Shown here one piece after another: positions 7,841 through 16,840 of a stretch of 48,952 nt of DNA. Within the stretch, counting starts at the first letter, position 1; each line of letters starts with the position of its first letter. Below the pieces are notes generated by a model. The model was not told the DNA's origin and ran no database searches. It was given only the letters and a program-made list of their open reading frames with translations. Source of the stretch: Acidimicrobiia bacterium (GTDB lineage: Bacteria; Actinomycetota; Acidimicrobiia; IMCC26256; JAENVU01); assembly GCA_025361725.1 (NCBI GenBank), contig JANYJV010000049.1, positions 1 through 48,952 of the forward strand, in the 5' to 3' direction. Position numbers and translations under genes: made by a program.

Positions 7841-8419
7841 TCAAGGCATCGGCATGTTCATGCCCGAGTGGGAGCCCTGCTTGCTGGGGTTCGAGTGGTC
7901 GTGACCGTCGGTGGCGGCGAGCGCAGGGCTGAATGCCAACGATGTCAACACGACGACGCCGACCCAGACAGTGGCGATACCGGCAATGCCGGCGCGTCGG
8001 TTCACGGTTCGTTCGCGAGCGGGAACTACGAGGAGCGCACCGAGGCCAACCAAGCCGAATATCTCGAGCATCGCGCAGAGACTGTCGATTGTTCCCCACA
8101 TCTCCGGCGTCCCGTCACCACCGATCGCCAGACCGACGGTGCGAGTGAGCACCCAGAGGCCGAGGATTCCGATGTTGGCAACAATTCCAGCCACGACGAC
8201 ACCGCGCGACGGTCGAAACAGCAGAAGAATCCCGACGCCGACCTGTGCCCACGCTGCGGCCGCGAAGAAAAGGCCATGGGTCCACGACACCCCGGAATGT
8301 TCGCCCATTGCCCCAAAGTGGAATCCCGCTGCGCCGAGCAGCAGCGCGGCGACCAGATACCGGAGCAACGCGTTGAGCGGCATCGGTTCAGTGGATCCAT
8401 CGGGTGAAGACGAGTCCAT
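7841..8419 (-). CDS. Multi-pass membrane protein with His/Met-rich tail
   Basis: The 192-residue protein has five or six membrane helices and a short C-terminal tail rich in metal-ligand residues (DGHDHSNPSKQGSHSGMNMP). I start it at the ATG at 8419, which has GGGGGG seven bases upstream; longer versions of the frame read through an NlpC/P60 relic and are not credible. The tail, next to copper genes, suggests metal binding at the outer face. The family is not recognised. Confidence 0.65.
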   Translation of the reverse strand: MDSSSPDGSTEPMPLNALLRYLVAALLLGAAGFHFGAMGEHSGVSWTHGLFFAAAAWAQVGVGILLLFRPSRGVVVAGIVANIGILGLWVLTRTVGLAIGGDGTPEMWGTIDSLCAMLEIFGLVGLGALLVVPARERTVNRRAGIAGIATVWVGVVVLTSLAFSPALAATDGHDHSNPSKQGSHSGMNMPMP

Positions 8420-8459
8420 CAGTTCCCCCCAGAACTCTTTGCAGTGCCTGTGCAAGCGT

Positions 8460-8972
8460 AGCCTGCCGTTGCGTTGTCCGGGTCGGACGGCCCCACTGAG
8501 CCCCGGGCCGAGTGGCTGGAGCATCACGTAACTGCCGGTGTGGGTCGCCGCGATCTGCATCCCCCGCCGACGTACAACGCAACATGGTCGTTCCCGCCTA
8601 CTGGGCCAGAATCGACCCCTCGTGGAGTCTCGCGAGGCCGGGTCCGAGCGACTGCCGTCTGAGGCTGGTCCGGGCGATTGCGGCGCGTCGAGCTTCGTCG
8701 TCGCGCCGCTTCTGGTCCTCGGCCATCAGCGACGCAACCTGCCCCTTGACCTGGCTCAGTAAATCGCGCTGCCGCGCGTTCGCAGTCTCGATCGAGGCGC
8801 GCGCTTCGATTGCGGCATCACGTTGTTGTCTCGCTGCCGCTTGCTGATCTTGGAACTTCGAGCGCTGCTGTCGGAGGCGGTCACGGGATCGGAAGAGGTC
8901 CTCGACCAACGACGAATCATGGTCGGCGGCCGCGGACGCTCGCACCGTCGTTGATCTCGAGCGCGCTGTCAC
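8460..8972 (-). pseudogene. NlpC/P60-type cell-wall hydrolase relic
   Basis: The 5' part (8972-8598) encodes a long Gln/Arg-rich coiled coil like the N-terminal region of actinobacterial NlpC/P60 hydrolases, and ends in a TAG. Just downstream, the frame holding NDHVALYVGGG (with the catalytic His context) and, one frame over, MQIAATHTGSYVMLQPL match the C-terminal part of the NlpC/P60 fold. The segment with the catalytic cysteine is missing and the two C-terminal pieces are separated by a frameshift at a run of five G (about 8563). This is a deleted, frameshifted gene. Confidence 0.6.
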
Positions 8973-9077
8973 CTCCGGAGACCAGCTGTAGGCGAAGAGG
9001 TGGCGAGGTGACCATGGTCCAGTGAGTGGCGAGGCCGTGCTACAACGGTACGACCGACCAGGAGACGGAGGCCAGAG

Positions 9078-9356
9078 ATGGCTGGATCCGAAGGCGCGCC
9101 ACGCACGAACACCGAAGTCGTCGAGATCGCCGACTACCTCGAAGAGACCCTCGCGGACCTTCGCACGATGATGGTCGAGGTGCAGGCCAAGGAATCAGCG
9201 ATGTCGGTTCGCCTCGCCGTGATTCGTGCCGCCGGCTCTGATGCGGTCAATGAAGCTGCGCAGGAGTTCTTCGACGAGCGCCAATCCTCTCCGTATTCCG
9301 GCGTCCGTGACGCGGAGGCCGTGCTCGCCGATGCTCATCGACGGTTCGGTGCCTGA
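9078..9356 (+). CDS. Small helical protein, possible antitoxin
   Basis: A 92-residue acidic, helical protein (EIADYLEETLADLRTMMVEV) with a GGAGG ribosome site ahead of its ATG. No family is recognised. The gene directly after it, 21 bases on, encodes a small RelE/ParE-like protein, so it could be an antitoxin. It lacks an obvious DNA-binding motif, so this remains a guess from order and size. Confidence 0.5.
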   Translation: MAGSEGAPRTNTEVVEIADYLEETLADLRTMMVEVQAKESAMSVRLAVIRAAGSDAVNEAAQEFFDERQSSPYSGVRDAEAVLADAHRRFGA

Positions 9357-9377
9357 GTCCGTTTCGACTGAGCTCTC

Positions 9378-9629
9378 GTGTACCAAATCGGCCAGGAGGC
9401 AAAGCTCTTCGAGTGGCTCGCTCGCCAGCACGACCCCGACGACCGACAGGTCATGCTCGATTGGTTCGCCGAGTTCGTAGTGGACCCGTTGCGCAGCGCG
9501 CATCGCATCCCCGGCCAACGCGCGCCGATTTACCTCGTCGTGACCGCCGTGCCCCGCGTGACGCTCACTTTCTTGCTCGCGGAACAGTTCAAGACGATTC
9601 AGCTGATCGAGTTCGGCACTCTCGACTGA
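9378..9629 (+). CDS. Small RelE/ParE-like protein, possible toxin
   Basis: The 83-residue protein starts at GTG, nine bases after an in-frame stop. Its layout, helix-helix then a beta-rich C-terminal half (APIYLVVTAVPRVTLTFLLA, then IQLIEFGTL), resembles RelE/ParE-fold toxins in length and order. Catalytic residues cannot be assigned. It follows a small acidic helical protein, the usual antitoxin-toxin order. Other small alpha/beta proteins are possible. Confidence 0.45.
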   Translation: MYQIGQEAKLFEWLARQHDPDDRQVMLDWFAEFVVDPLRSAHRIPGQRAPIYLVVTAVPRVTLTFLLAEQFKTIQLIEFGTLD

Positions 9630-10260
9630 CCTCAAGACGCCTTCGACGACCGGCGCGCCGAGTGACAGCGAGAGCCATCGGTGCTCTCACCCGATGCGAC
9701 CACGACCGAGACGCTCGCGGCACACTCGATCCAGTTCGCGTTGAGTCCGCGGAAAGTCCGCGAGAAGTTGAAAAACGCGGACCAACGATGAGCACCAACG
9801 AACGCCACAAGTGCAGCTCACAGGTCTAGGTCCCCCGGTGTTCCTCGCTTGAGCAGGCTTGGCGAGAGTTCAATACCTCACTGACCATTGACACACGACA
9901 TGCGTGTCGGCCCCCAACGAGTGTTCAAGCAACCGACGCAGATGTGCATCCCTCATCCGAGCACTCCGCACCTTCTCATGCACCGACACCTGCGCCCAGA
10001 TCACCGAGGAAGACTTCAGCCGCTCCGCTTGATTCAGCTGCGAAGCGCACGTTCGACACCGTCGGGTACCGATGACCTCGGAGTCAACCCGTCGTGCCGA
10101 TCCCGCCGATCTTTCGCCGTCGGGTTACCCCTTGCCTCCTTCTTCCTGGCGAGTGCCGAGGCGGGGGAGTCGACGACGACGCGTTGACGGTCCAAACGCT
10201 GGCCGACGGTTGATGACGACCTCGCCTGATCCGCCGTGGGCTGTCCTCTTCGATCCTGGG
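9630..10260. other. Non-coding stretch
   Basis: No credible coding frame, RNA gene or strong repeat is visible. The frames that cross it lack family resemblance and ribosome sites. The right end abuts the original stop codon of the decayed permease, whose frameshifted frame runs on as far as 10034. Confidence 0.5.
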
Positions 10261-11395
10261 TCAGTCGGTGACGATGGCGTCGAGGATCTGGAGTTTGCCG
10301 GCGCGGTGCCGCCGGCATGACCGACGCAAGCAAGCCGAGGAGGCATGCGGCGCCGAAGAGCAGTGCGAGGCGGCCTGCCGGTATCGCGAGGATTGCAGTG
10401 TTCGCGGGGAGGATACGGACGGTGGCGATTCCGAAGACGATGCCGAGGCCGACGCCGAGGATGCCTCCGAAGATCGCGAGCATGACGCCTTCGATGCGAA
10501 CCATGCGGCGCATCGATCGGCGGTCCATGCCGATGGCGCGCAGAAGTCCGAGTTCTCGGGTCCGCTCGACGGCCGCGAAGCCGAGCAGCACGGAGGTGAA
10601 GATCGTGAGGCCTTGGTTGATGAGGGTCTTGGTCTCGTCCAACGCCTGGGCTTCGGTGACGACTTGTACCCGAGCGGGGAGCACCGTCGCGATAGCGCGC
10701 CGGACCTGGCTCTGGTCGTTCCCGCCCGACACCTTCACCGATATCCGCGCCGCCTGTCCGGGCGCGCCCGACAACACGCTCGCCCGATTCAAGCTGAACG
10801 CGAGCGTCGATCGGACAATCGATGTCCCACCGGTCGAGAAGATCCCGCTGACGGTGTAGGACGAGACGCCATCGATGGTCGCGCTCTTCACCCGCGTACC
10901 GACGAGCAGGTGCTTCGTCGACGCCGTCTCGGTGTCGATCGCGACCTGGTCTGCGCCGACGGGTGCACGACCGGATTGCAACGACACCGAGTTCAACGAG
11001 AGCTGCTGCGGCCAGGACCTGATGAGCGCGATCCCGCGTCCGGGCCCGCCGGTGCTCGCATCGGACTCCGAGCCGTCGACGATTTGTCCGGCTCCGACGA
11101 CCGTCGTATTCACCGCCTCGACTCCAGGGACTCGCGCCACTTTCGCGGCCAGCGTCAAGGCGACCGAGGACCGGATTCCGTCCTGGGGGCCGGACAGGAT
11201 GTCGACGTTCTTCGGTCGGACGACGAGGTCGACTCGACCTGCGGAGGAGTCGATGAGCCGATTGATCGATGCGCCGAGACTGTCCGAGAGTACGAACGAA
11301 CCGATGACGAACGCCACGCCGAGCACGATGGCGAGCGTCGTGAGCAGCAGCCGCCGCCAGTGCGCGATCGCAGACCGAAGAGAAAGTTTCAGCAT
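10261..11395 (-). pseudogene. FtsX-type ABC permease with fused halves and frameshift
   Basis: The N-terminus (LRSAIAHWRRLLLTTLAIVL, then the MacB-type periplasmic domain) is that of an 800-900-residue two-module FtsX permease. After TIFTSVLLGFA, near the start of the first FtsX domain, the sequence jumps to AVERTRELGLLRAIGMDRRS, the typical second FtsX domain. Most of the first domain and the second periplasmic domain are missing, leaving about 375 residues. Near 10320 a frameshift takes the frame away from the normal end, AGKLQILDAIVTD, which is intact in another frame and stops at 10261. No ATP-binding partner lies nearby. It is a deletion-fused, frameshifted relic. Confidence 0.7.
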
Positions 11396-11550
11396 CCCCG
11401 GCTTCCCGCCAGCGCGATGTGACCGAGCACCTGACCTGACCCCGGCTGGGTGGTCCGATGTTGCGCGCGATCGGTGGCTCGTCGATATCGCGGTGCATCA
11501 CCGAACCGCTCGGTTGACTGAATCCCAGCGGTGTCCGACAGTCCGGACTC

Positions 11551-12783
11551 TCAGGATGGAATGGGGTTTGTGATGCGGGTGCACTGATTCGCCGTCGCCG
11601 CAACGTCGGGCGCAGTGTTGGGGCATCCGTGGCGATCGAGCCATGCCTGGCGGGCACGGCGCCAGACTGCGCGGTCAGTGGTGATGAGCACGCCGCGCGG
11701 TCGGTGCCACCGCCATCGGCCATGACCAGTCCAGACGATGGTCACGCGGTCGAGGGTCGCGTGTTTCGGGAACGGGAAGTAGCGGTCGCTGCACGGCGGC
11801 CGGTCGAGAAGGAAGATCGAATCACGCACGACGAGCGAATTCGCGTTGGGTGACCACTTGAACGGTGAGTTGTAGCCGGATGGCGTTCCCGAAGGACACA
11901 AGCGCGTCGGGTGGGGGCCGACAAAATCCGCCATACGGAGCAGTACATGGTCGAGGGTGAACTGTTGCCCTGCCGGCGCGTGGTACTTCTGGAGTGGGCT
12001 GTTGTGATCCGGTCGCTCGGAAATGCCGGTATAGCAGCCGTCGAGCAGACTGTCGGAGACGATTCCCGAAACCAGATCGTTGATGTCGACACAGTCATCG
12101 TGGATGGATGTGAAGTACGCGTTGCGAAGGTAGAAGTTGCCACCATCGAGGGACGGATTTCTCGTGACCGTGAATGAGCCGCGGGCTGCTATGCCGTCGG
12201 CGACGCCGTCGACGCGGAGACCGTCGACGAGATGACCAGCGTCGCCTGATGAGAACACGGTGAGCGCAGGGGCGTCGAAATAGACGCGACGGCCGTCCGG
12301 CTGTGGATCCTCCGCCTTGAGCTGGGGCCAGGTCATCGATCGGCTGAGAGTGCCCGGAACGGACCCGCCGATGAAACACAGCCCGCTCGTCGGCCTCGCC
12401 TTCGCAAGAAGGATCGGATAGATCATCGGCTTCGACCCGCCGGACAATGTCTCCCCGTCACCAGTGAACGTCGCGGCGCGGGCGTCAAACACTGTGTCGG
12501 CAGCGGGGTTGTCCACACGATATGGCCCCGGGACGATCCCGGTGAGAACGGTACGGAGCTCGGGCGGTCGCGCGAGACAGTCGTTGACGGAGAGGGGGAT
12601 CGGGGCGACCGCGGGTATCACCGAAGTCGCGGTGGTGGGGACCGTCGCCTTGGCCCGCGGCCGAGATCCATTGGTGGCGCAGCCGGCGAGCACTATCAAG
12701 AGAATCGCAGCGGCTTTTCGTGCAACTCCGTCCCTGGGATCCTGTGAACGCTGAGTTCCACTTGCGGTGTCGACAAGTTCCAT
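11551..12783 (-). CDS. Lipoprotein with beta-helix-like repeats
   Basis: I start this 410-residue protein at ATG 12783, which gives a compact signal peptide (ARKAAAILLIVLAGC) with the lipobox cysteine at residue 35. The open frame extends upstream to 12921 but would overlap the esterase relic. The middle (about 180-310) has the short strand-turn pattern of right-handed beta-helix proteins (GGNFYLRNAYFTSIHDD, VSDSLLDGCYTGIS). It should be a membrane-anchored extracellular protein that binds or cleaves a polysaccharide; catalytic residues cannot be named. Confidence 0.6.
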   Translation of the reverse strand: MELVDTASGTQRSQDPRDGVARKAAAILLIVLAGCATNGSRPRAKATVPTTATSVIPAVAPIPLSVNDCLARPPELRTVLTGIVPGPYRVDNPAADTVFDARAATFTGDGETLSGGSKPMIYPILLAKARPTSGLCFIGGSVPGTLSRSMTWPQLKAEDPQPDGRRVYFDAPALTVFSSGDAGHLVDGLRVDGVADGIAARGSFTVTRNPSLDGGNFYLRNAYFTSIHDDCVDINDLVSGIVSDSLLDGCYTGISERPDHNSPLQKYHAPAGQQFTLDHVLLRMADFVGPHPTRLCPSGTPSGYNSPFKWSPNANSLVVRDSIFLLDRPPCSDRYFPFPKHATLDRVTIVWTGHGRWRWHRPRGVLITTDRAVWRRARQAWLDRHGCPNTAPDVAATANQCTRITNPIPS

Positions 12784-12809
12784 TCTCGGCTCACTCAGGT
12801 TGGGCACCT

Positions 12810-13975
12810 TCACTGCGCGACTGCACTCACGTGAGTCACTCGGTGGGCGCGGTGTGGTCGAATCCGGTGTTGCGCGGCTCCCAGCATGAACCTCAGACAC
12901 CGAGGAAACTCGCGGTGCCATAGACCCCAGTCGTGTCTGCCGGGAACAACGACGCTCTGGTACTTCTGTCCGCCGACGTGAAGCGCTTGCGCATATCGGA
13001 GGAGCTCGCGCACGCTCGGCCGATCGGCAGTTCCGGCAATCAGCAGCGTGCGGGGGCTGTCGGGCCGACTGTGGAGCAATGGCGTTGCTGCGTCGCGCGT
13101 CGCTGGGGTCTCATGCTGGAAGGCATTGCCCTCAGGCGTGAAGTTACCGCTCATCGAACAGACGCTGTCGTACTGTCCGGGCGTTCGCGAACCAAGATGC
13201 GCAGCTCCGTATCCGCCTTCTGACAACCCGGCCACACTCCAATGACCGTCAGTCCGGCAGTGATTGTCGATCCATGCTCTGAGATCGTCCGAACGGAGCC
13301 GAGGCCCACCTGTCGGACGCTGGATGCCGCGAACGTCAACAGCCCGTCTGCAACGAGCAGGTCCATGGTCGGATTTGGCGCATCCACCGTGCGACGCATC
13401 ATGTCGAGAACCCGGGCACGCCCGTTCTGTTAGCTCCTCCACGTCGTGAACCCAAACGACATTGCCGTTTCCGTCAATCGCGGCGCGACAGTCCACCGAC
13501 GTGGGATCGAAGCGGTCCACGCGGCCGAGTGTGAAGCCCATCTCACCGCCACGTTTCGTCCGAAGCCATTCTTCGGAGACGCTGGTGATGCCTGCGTCCA
13601 ACGCCGGCGTCCACGGCACCACGCGAAGTCCCGAACGTCGCGCTGCGGCGACGCTATGTCTGACACTTGACATGCGCCGTCCATCGAGTGAGAAGTCCGC
13701 CAGATCGATCGTCGGATTGTCGGCCATTCGATGGGTGTACCAACCCGCTCGCGCGTAAGCCTCCCGACTCGTCACCGCCGTGAACACAGACCGTCGACCG
13801 ATGTGTTCGTCGACCAACCCCACCGAGCAACGAAATCGCCGAGTTCCCGCGACGCGGCCTCGGTCGTGTCAGGCAGCACTTCTCGAACGGACTCTCGTTG
13901 GGACAAAAGATCGACGGTCGTGACCATTGCGCCTTCCCAGAAGATTTGAGTGGACCGTACGGACTCATCGGTCAC
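12810..13975 (-). pseudogene. Relic: lysyl-phosphatidylglycerol synthase domain (DUF2156) joined to an esterase
   Basis: Three pieces of a DUF2156/MprF-type aminoacyl-phosphatidylglycerol synthase domain occur in order but in two frames: SQRESVREVLPD...RELGDFVARWGW (13927 downward), then IDLADFSLDGRRMSSVRHSV and WLRTKRGGEMGFTLGR (second frame), then ARVLDMMRRTVDAPNPTMDL (back in the first frame, about 13414-13270). Directly after VRQVGLGSVR the coding sense switches to the C-terminal half of a PF00756-type esterase (GLSEGGYGAA nucleophile elbow, GRHDWGLW histidine). The pieces look like two neighbouring genes fused by a deletion and broken by at least two frameshifts. A single 337-codon frame (13823-12810) crosses the join but cannot make a complete enzyme of either kind. 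Confidence 0.6.
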
Positions 13976-14423
13976 CGACCTGGGTAATCTGGGTCAACCC
14001 CAAGCAAATCTTTGGACTCGTTGAGCATCACCACGGCCGACAGAGCGTGGACGGCGTCGCGGTTCGCGATTCTGCGCTGGCGGCCGGCGACGCTTGATCC
14101 GAGGGTGCGGAGGAGATGTGGCCGAGGGGCCGCGCCAGACGCTCGGCACAGTCCGCAGTGACAACGACGAGAGTGCGCTCGGTGCTCGGCGTGATATTCC
14201 GCGCCCGACGAATCCTGTGCATCAGCGGACGTTGGCGACGATCGATCGTGGCGGTCATCTCCTCTTCGAGAGTCGCACCGTACGAAACGACGGGTCACCG
14301 TTGTCTCGCATGAGGGTCAGCGTCCGGCAGTCTCTTGAGCTCACGTCGAGAAGTGCTAGGACCCCGGGTTTGATCGGGCACGCGCCGATCTTGGTGTTTC
14401 CATCTGGTTGCCCCGTAACGGAC
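13976..14423. other. Stretch with protein-like fragments but no assignable gene
   Basis: Minus-strand frames contain protein-like fragments (TLVVVTADCAERLARPLG near 14160; NESKDLLGVDPDYPGR ending at 13972) in different frames, with no family that I recognise and no intact start. Given the decayed genes on its left, this may be another relic. Nothing else is visible. Confidence 0.4.
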
Positions 14424-15359
14424 TCAGGAGTTCGCATCTCTGTCGCGGTTCCGCGGAACGCTCGAGCCGCGGGTCGGCAGTGGTTCGACCAGCGGCTCGA
14501 CTTCTGGTGCGTCGGGGATTGTGAGGACCAGGTCCCGATACGTTCCGAGTCGCAGGCCGGCTCGCTCGATTCCTGCGGCTGTCGCGGCGGCGGTGAGCGC
14601 GTCGAGTTCTCGCTCCCACTCGTAGCCCCAATGGTACCGGTGGCGATCCGGATCGTTCGCGCTTCCCGGATGCACTGTGAGTTCGATCGAAGTCGGGCGG
14701 CGTGTGACGACGTCGTCGACGAACGCCTCGAGAATCGGCACATCGATGTGACCTGCGACCGCGATGCCGACCGAGTCCGCCGTGTATCGGATGCCGCGGC
14801 TGTCCGCCTCGCGAGCGAGGCGGCGCGCGAGCACCGATACGCCCACGCCGGTGATCGTCATGCGACGGCAGCGGGGAACTCTCACTGCCGAGAGTCGGGC
14901 CTGCGCCGCCAGGGTCAGGAGAATGTCGCCGATGTGCGGCCAGAGTTGGAGGTGCTGGTGGGCGTCGAGATGAGAAATGGGGAGGCCGAGACCCAACAGC
15001 CGATCGAGCTGGGCGGTGAACTCCCGACGGATGTCTTCGAGGTCGACGCGCCCGGCGATCGCTCGGGGGAGGAACTCCTTCCAGGAATGCGTGAACGTAC
15101 CTTTGCGTCCCACCAGCGTCGGAATCTCGCGGGCTGACAACAGCGGCGGATCTTCACCCACGACTGCCAGGTGTGCACCCAAGCCGAGCGTCGGAGTTTC
15201 GATCAGACGGCTCGCGAAGTCATCGAGTGCTCGACCATTCGCCAGGACGGATGTGCTGGTCACAATCCCGTGCCGATGGGCATGGAGGATGCCTTCGCTC
15301 ACGCCCGCCGTCATCCCGAAGTCGTCGGCGTTCACAATGAGGAGTGGTTCGACGGTCAC
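14424..15359 (-). CDS. ChbG/YdjC-family carbohydrate deacetylase
   Basis: The 311-residue protein opens with the family signature LLIVNADDFGMT (metal-binding and catalytic Asp pair) and later has HLDAHQHLQLWP and ELTVHPG, supplying the metal-binding His residues. ChbG-type enzymes remove acetyl groups from small amino-sugar oligomers or hopanoid-linked sugars. I start it at GTG 15359, which overlaps the stop of the upstream mannosyltransferase by four bases; upstream residues in the frame belong to that gene's reverse reading. The pairing with a GT-C glycosyltransferase suggests work on a lipid-linked sugar. Confidence 0.85.
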   Translation of the reverse strand: MTVEPLLIVNADDFGMTAGVSEGILHAHRHGIVTSTSVLANGRALDDFASRLIETPTLGLGAHLAVVGEDPPLLSAREIPTLVGRKGTFTHSWKEFLPRAIAGRVDLEDIRREFTAQLDRLLGLGLPISHLDAHQHLQLWPHIGDILLTLAAQARLSAVRVPRCRRMTITGVGVSVLARRLAREADSRGIRYTADSVGIAVAGHIDVPILEAFVDDVVTRRPTSIELTVHPGSANDPDRHRYHWGYEWERELDALTAAATAAGIERAGLRLGTYRDLVLTIPDAPEVEPLVEPLPTRGSSVPRNRDRDANS

Positions 15360-16624
15360 GCGACGTAGACCCCTCTGGCGTACAACATCGTGAGCACGAC
15401 GAGCGCCAACGAGCTGAGGACGAACACCATTCGGCGGGCGATGGTGCGGTCCGTCAGCACGAGACCCGCCGCCGCGAAACACGGGAAGGCGCCGAGTGCG
15501 TACCGTCCCATGCTCCAGAAGTTCGTGGTCGAGATCGCCGGAATGAGCAGCACCACTGCGGTGTAAACGCCGTATCCCCGGCCGAGTCGCCGCCAGACGA
15601 CCGGGACCAGCGCCAGTGCGAGCACGGTCACGACGGGGTGGGCCAGGTACAAGATCATCCGACCGGGTTCGTCGATGCGGGTCAGGTCCCCGAAGAACAT
15701 GAGCTTGAACCAGGTGCGTAGGCCCGGCTCCTGATGCCAGGCGCCTTCGGTGGCCGCGAACACGAACGGATCACCAAACCGGGCCCAGAGGTAACCGCAC
15801 CAACCGGCGAGACCGGCAAGCGCAATGAACACGCCACCGACCCCGTCGAGCCGGAGTCGTGAACTCCTCCGAGGAACGTCGACGTCCGCGGCGCGTCGCA
15901 GTTCCATGGCGCGCACGGCGAGCCCGAGAACCAGCGCGACACCGACAGGTCGGCCGGCAAGGGCGATCATGCCGACCAGTCCCGCCAGCGCGGGGTGCCC
16001 ACGCTCGAGCAAGACGAATGCACCGAGAGCGGCCGCGACGAAGAGCGCGTCCGAGTACACGGCACCGTAGAAGTAGAGGGAGTAGGGGTAGACGAGGAGC
16101 AGGATCAACGCGGTCCACGCCGCACGGGCGCCGATGAGCCGTGTCGCCCACTGACCGAAGAGCACGGCGATCGTGAAGCCGGCACACACGGTGATCGCGA
16201 TTCCGGCGATCAGCACATTGCCGGTCACGGCCCCGACCGCGCGCATCAGGATCGGGTACGACGGGAAGAACGCCACCGCGGACATGTGTCCCGGGTGGTA
16301 CCAGTATCCGTCCAGCGCGATCGCGCGATACCACCCGCCGTCGAAACGCACCCACCCGCCGAACCACGGCCGACCGGGGAAAAACGCCCAGTTCGCCGCG
16401 CGCGCCGGATGATCGAGAGGCAACCAGGCCGCCGACGCCGCCACCACCAGCCAGAGCACGGTCGCCACGCCGACGAACACGCAGACCACCCGAGCCGTTG
16501 GGATTCTTGGTGGCGTGAGGCCCGACTCCGATGCAGAACCTGCCGTCGACCTGTCGGCCACCAATTGCGGCCCGGGCACGACTACCGACACCTTGACCTC
16601 AACCCCTCCGCCCCGCTCACCCAT
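15356..16624 (-). CDS. PIG-V-like GT-C mannosyltransferase
   Basis: A 422-residue membrane protein with about ten helices. The first extracellular loop has the PIG-V-like pattern WVRFDGGWYRAIALDGYWY, followed by VAFFPSYPILMR; the acidic Asp of FDGGWY is the expected catalytic residue. Such enzymes move mannose from a polyprenyl-phosphate donor to a lipid or polymer at the outer face. It forms an operon with the ChbG-like deacetylase through a GTGA overlap. Donor and acceptor are not known. Confidence 0.82.
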   Translation of the reverse strand: MGERGGGVEVKVSVVVPGPQLVADRSTAGSASESGLTPPRIPTARVVCVFVGVATVLWLVVAASAAWLPLDHPARAANWAFFPGRPWFGGWVRFDGGWYRAIALDGYWYHPGHMSAVAFFPSYPILMRAVGAVTGNVLIAGIAITVCAGFTIAVLFGQWATRLIGARAAWTALILLLVYPYSLYFYGAVYSDALFVAAALGAFVLLERGHPALAGLVGMIALAGRPVGVALVLGLAVRAMELRRAADVDVPRRSSRLRLDGVGGVFIALAGLAGWCGYLWARFGDPFVFAATEGAWHQEPGLRTWFKLMFFGDLTRIDEPGRMILYLAHPVVTVLALALVPVVWRRLGRGYGVYTAVVLLIPAISTTNFWSMGRYALGAFPCFAAAGLVLTDRTIARRMVFVLSSLALVVLTMLYARGVYVA

Positions 16625-16758
16625 GCAACGTTAGAGCACAGCCCCTTGACTGCAGTGGCAGACGGGACTCGCTCCCGACCCAGCGACGACCCAGGGCGCA
16701 GGCTTCGATGCGCCGTGGACGAGGCGATGTTGCTTTCCCTTGACCTTCGGGAGGGCAT

Positions 16759-16789
16759 CGATTGACTGGCCGCTGACTACCGTCAATCG
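16759..16789. promoter_or_regulatory. Inverted repeat between divergent envelope genes
   Basis: CGATTGAC (16759-16766) faces GTCAATCG (16782-16789) across 15 bases, in the 216-base gap between the mannosyltransferase and the chain-length protein. The spacing suits a dimeric regulator that could act on both divergent genes. The left arm contains TTGACT, a possible -35. Confidence 0.4.
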
Positions 16790-16840
16790 TCGGGATCCAA
16801 GCGGCGCGCCTGCTTCTTCTTGTGGTTTGTAGGGAACGCA

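Noticed and set aside
10034..10260. C-terminal extension of the permease frame
   Set aside because: Arg/Thr/Ser-rich sequence after the frameshift; the normal permease end AGKLQILDAIVTD is in another frame and stops at 10261.
13231..13402. Independent small gene continuing the MMRRTVDAPN frame past the esterase join
   Set aside because: The first part continues the DUF2156 domain; after VGLGSVR the frame loses any resemblance because the bases encode the esterase in another frame.
14094..15137. Long plus-strand open frame opposite the ChbG-like gene
   Set aside because: It is the antisense of a clear deacetylase with conserved motifs, has no family resemblance and no ribosome site; high GC keeps such frames open.
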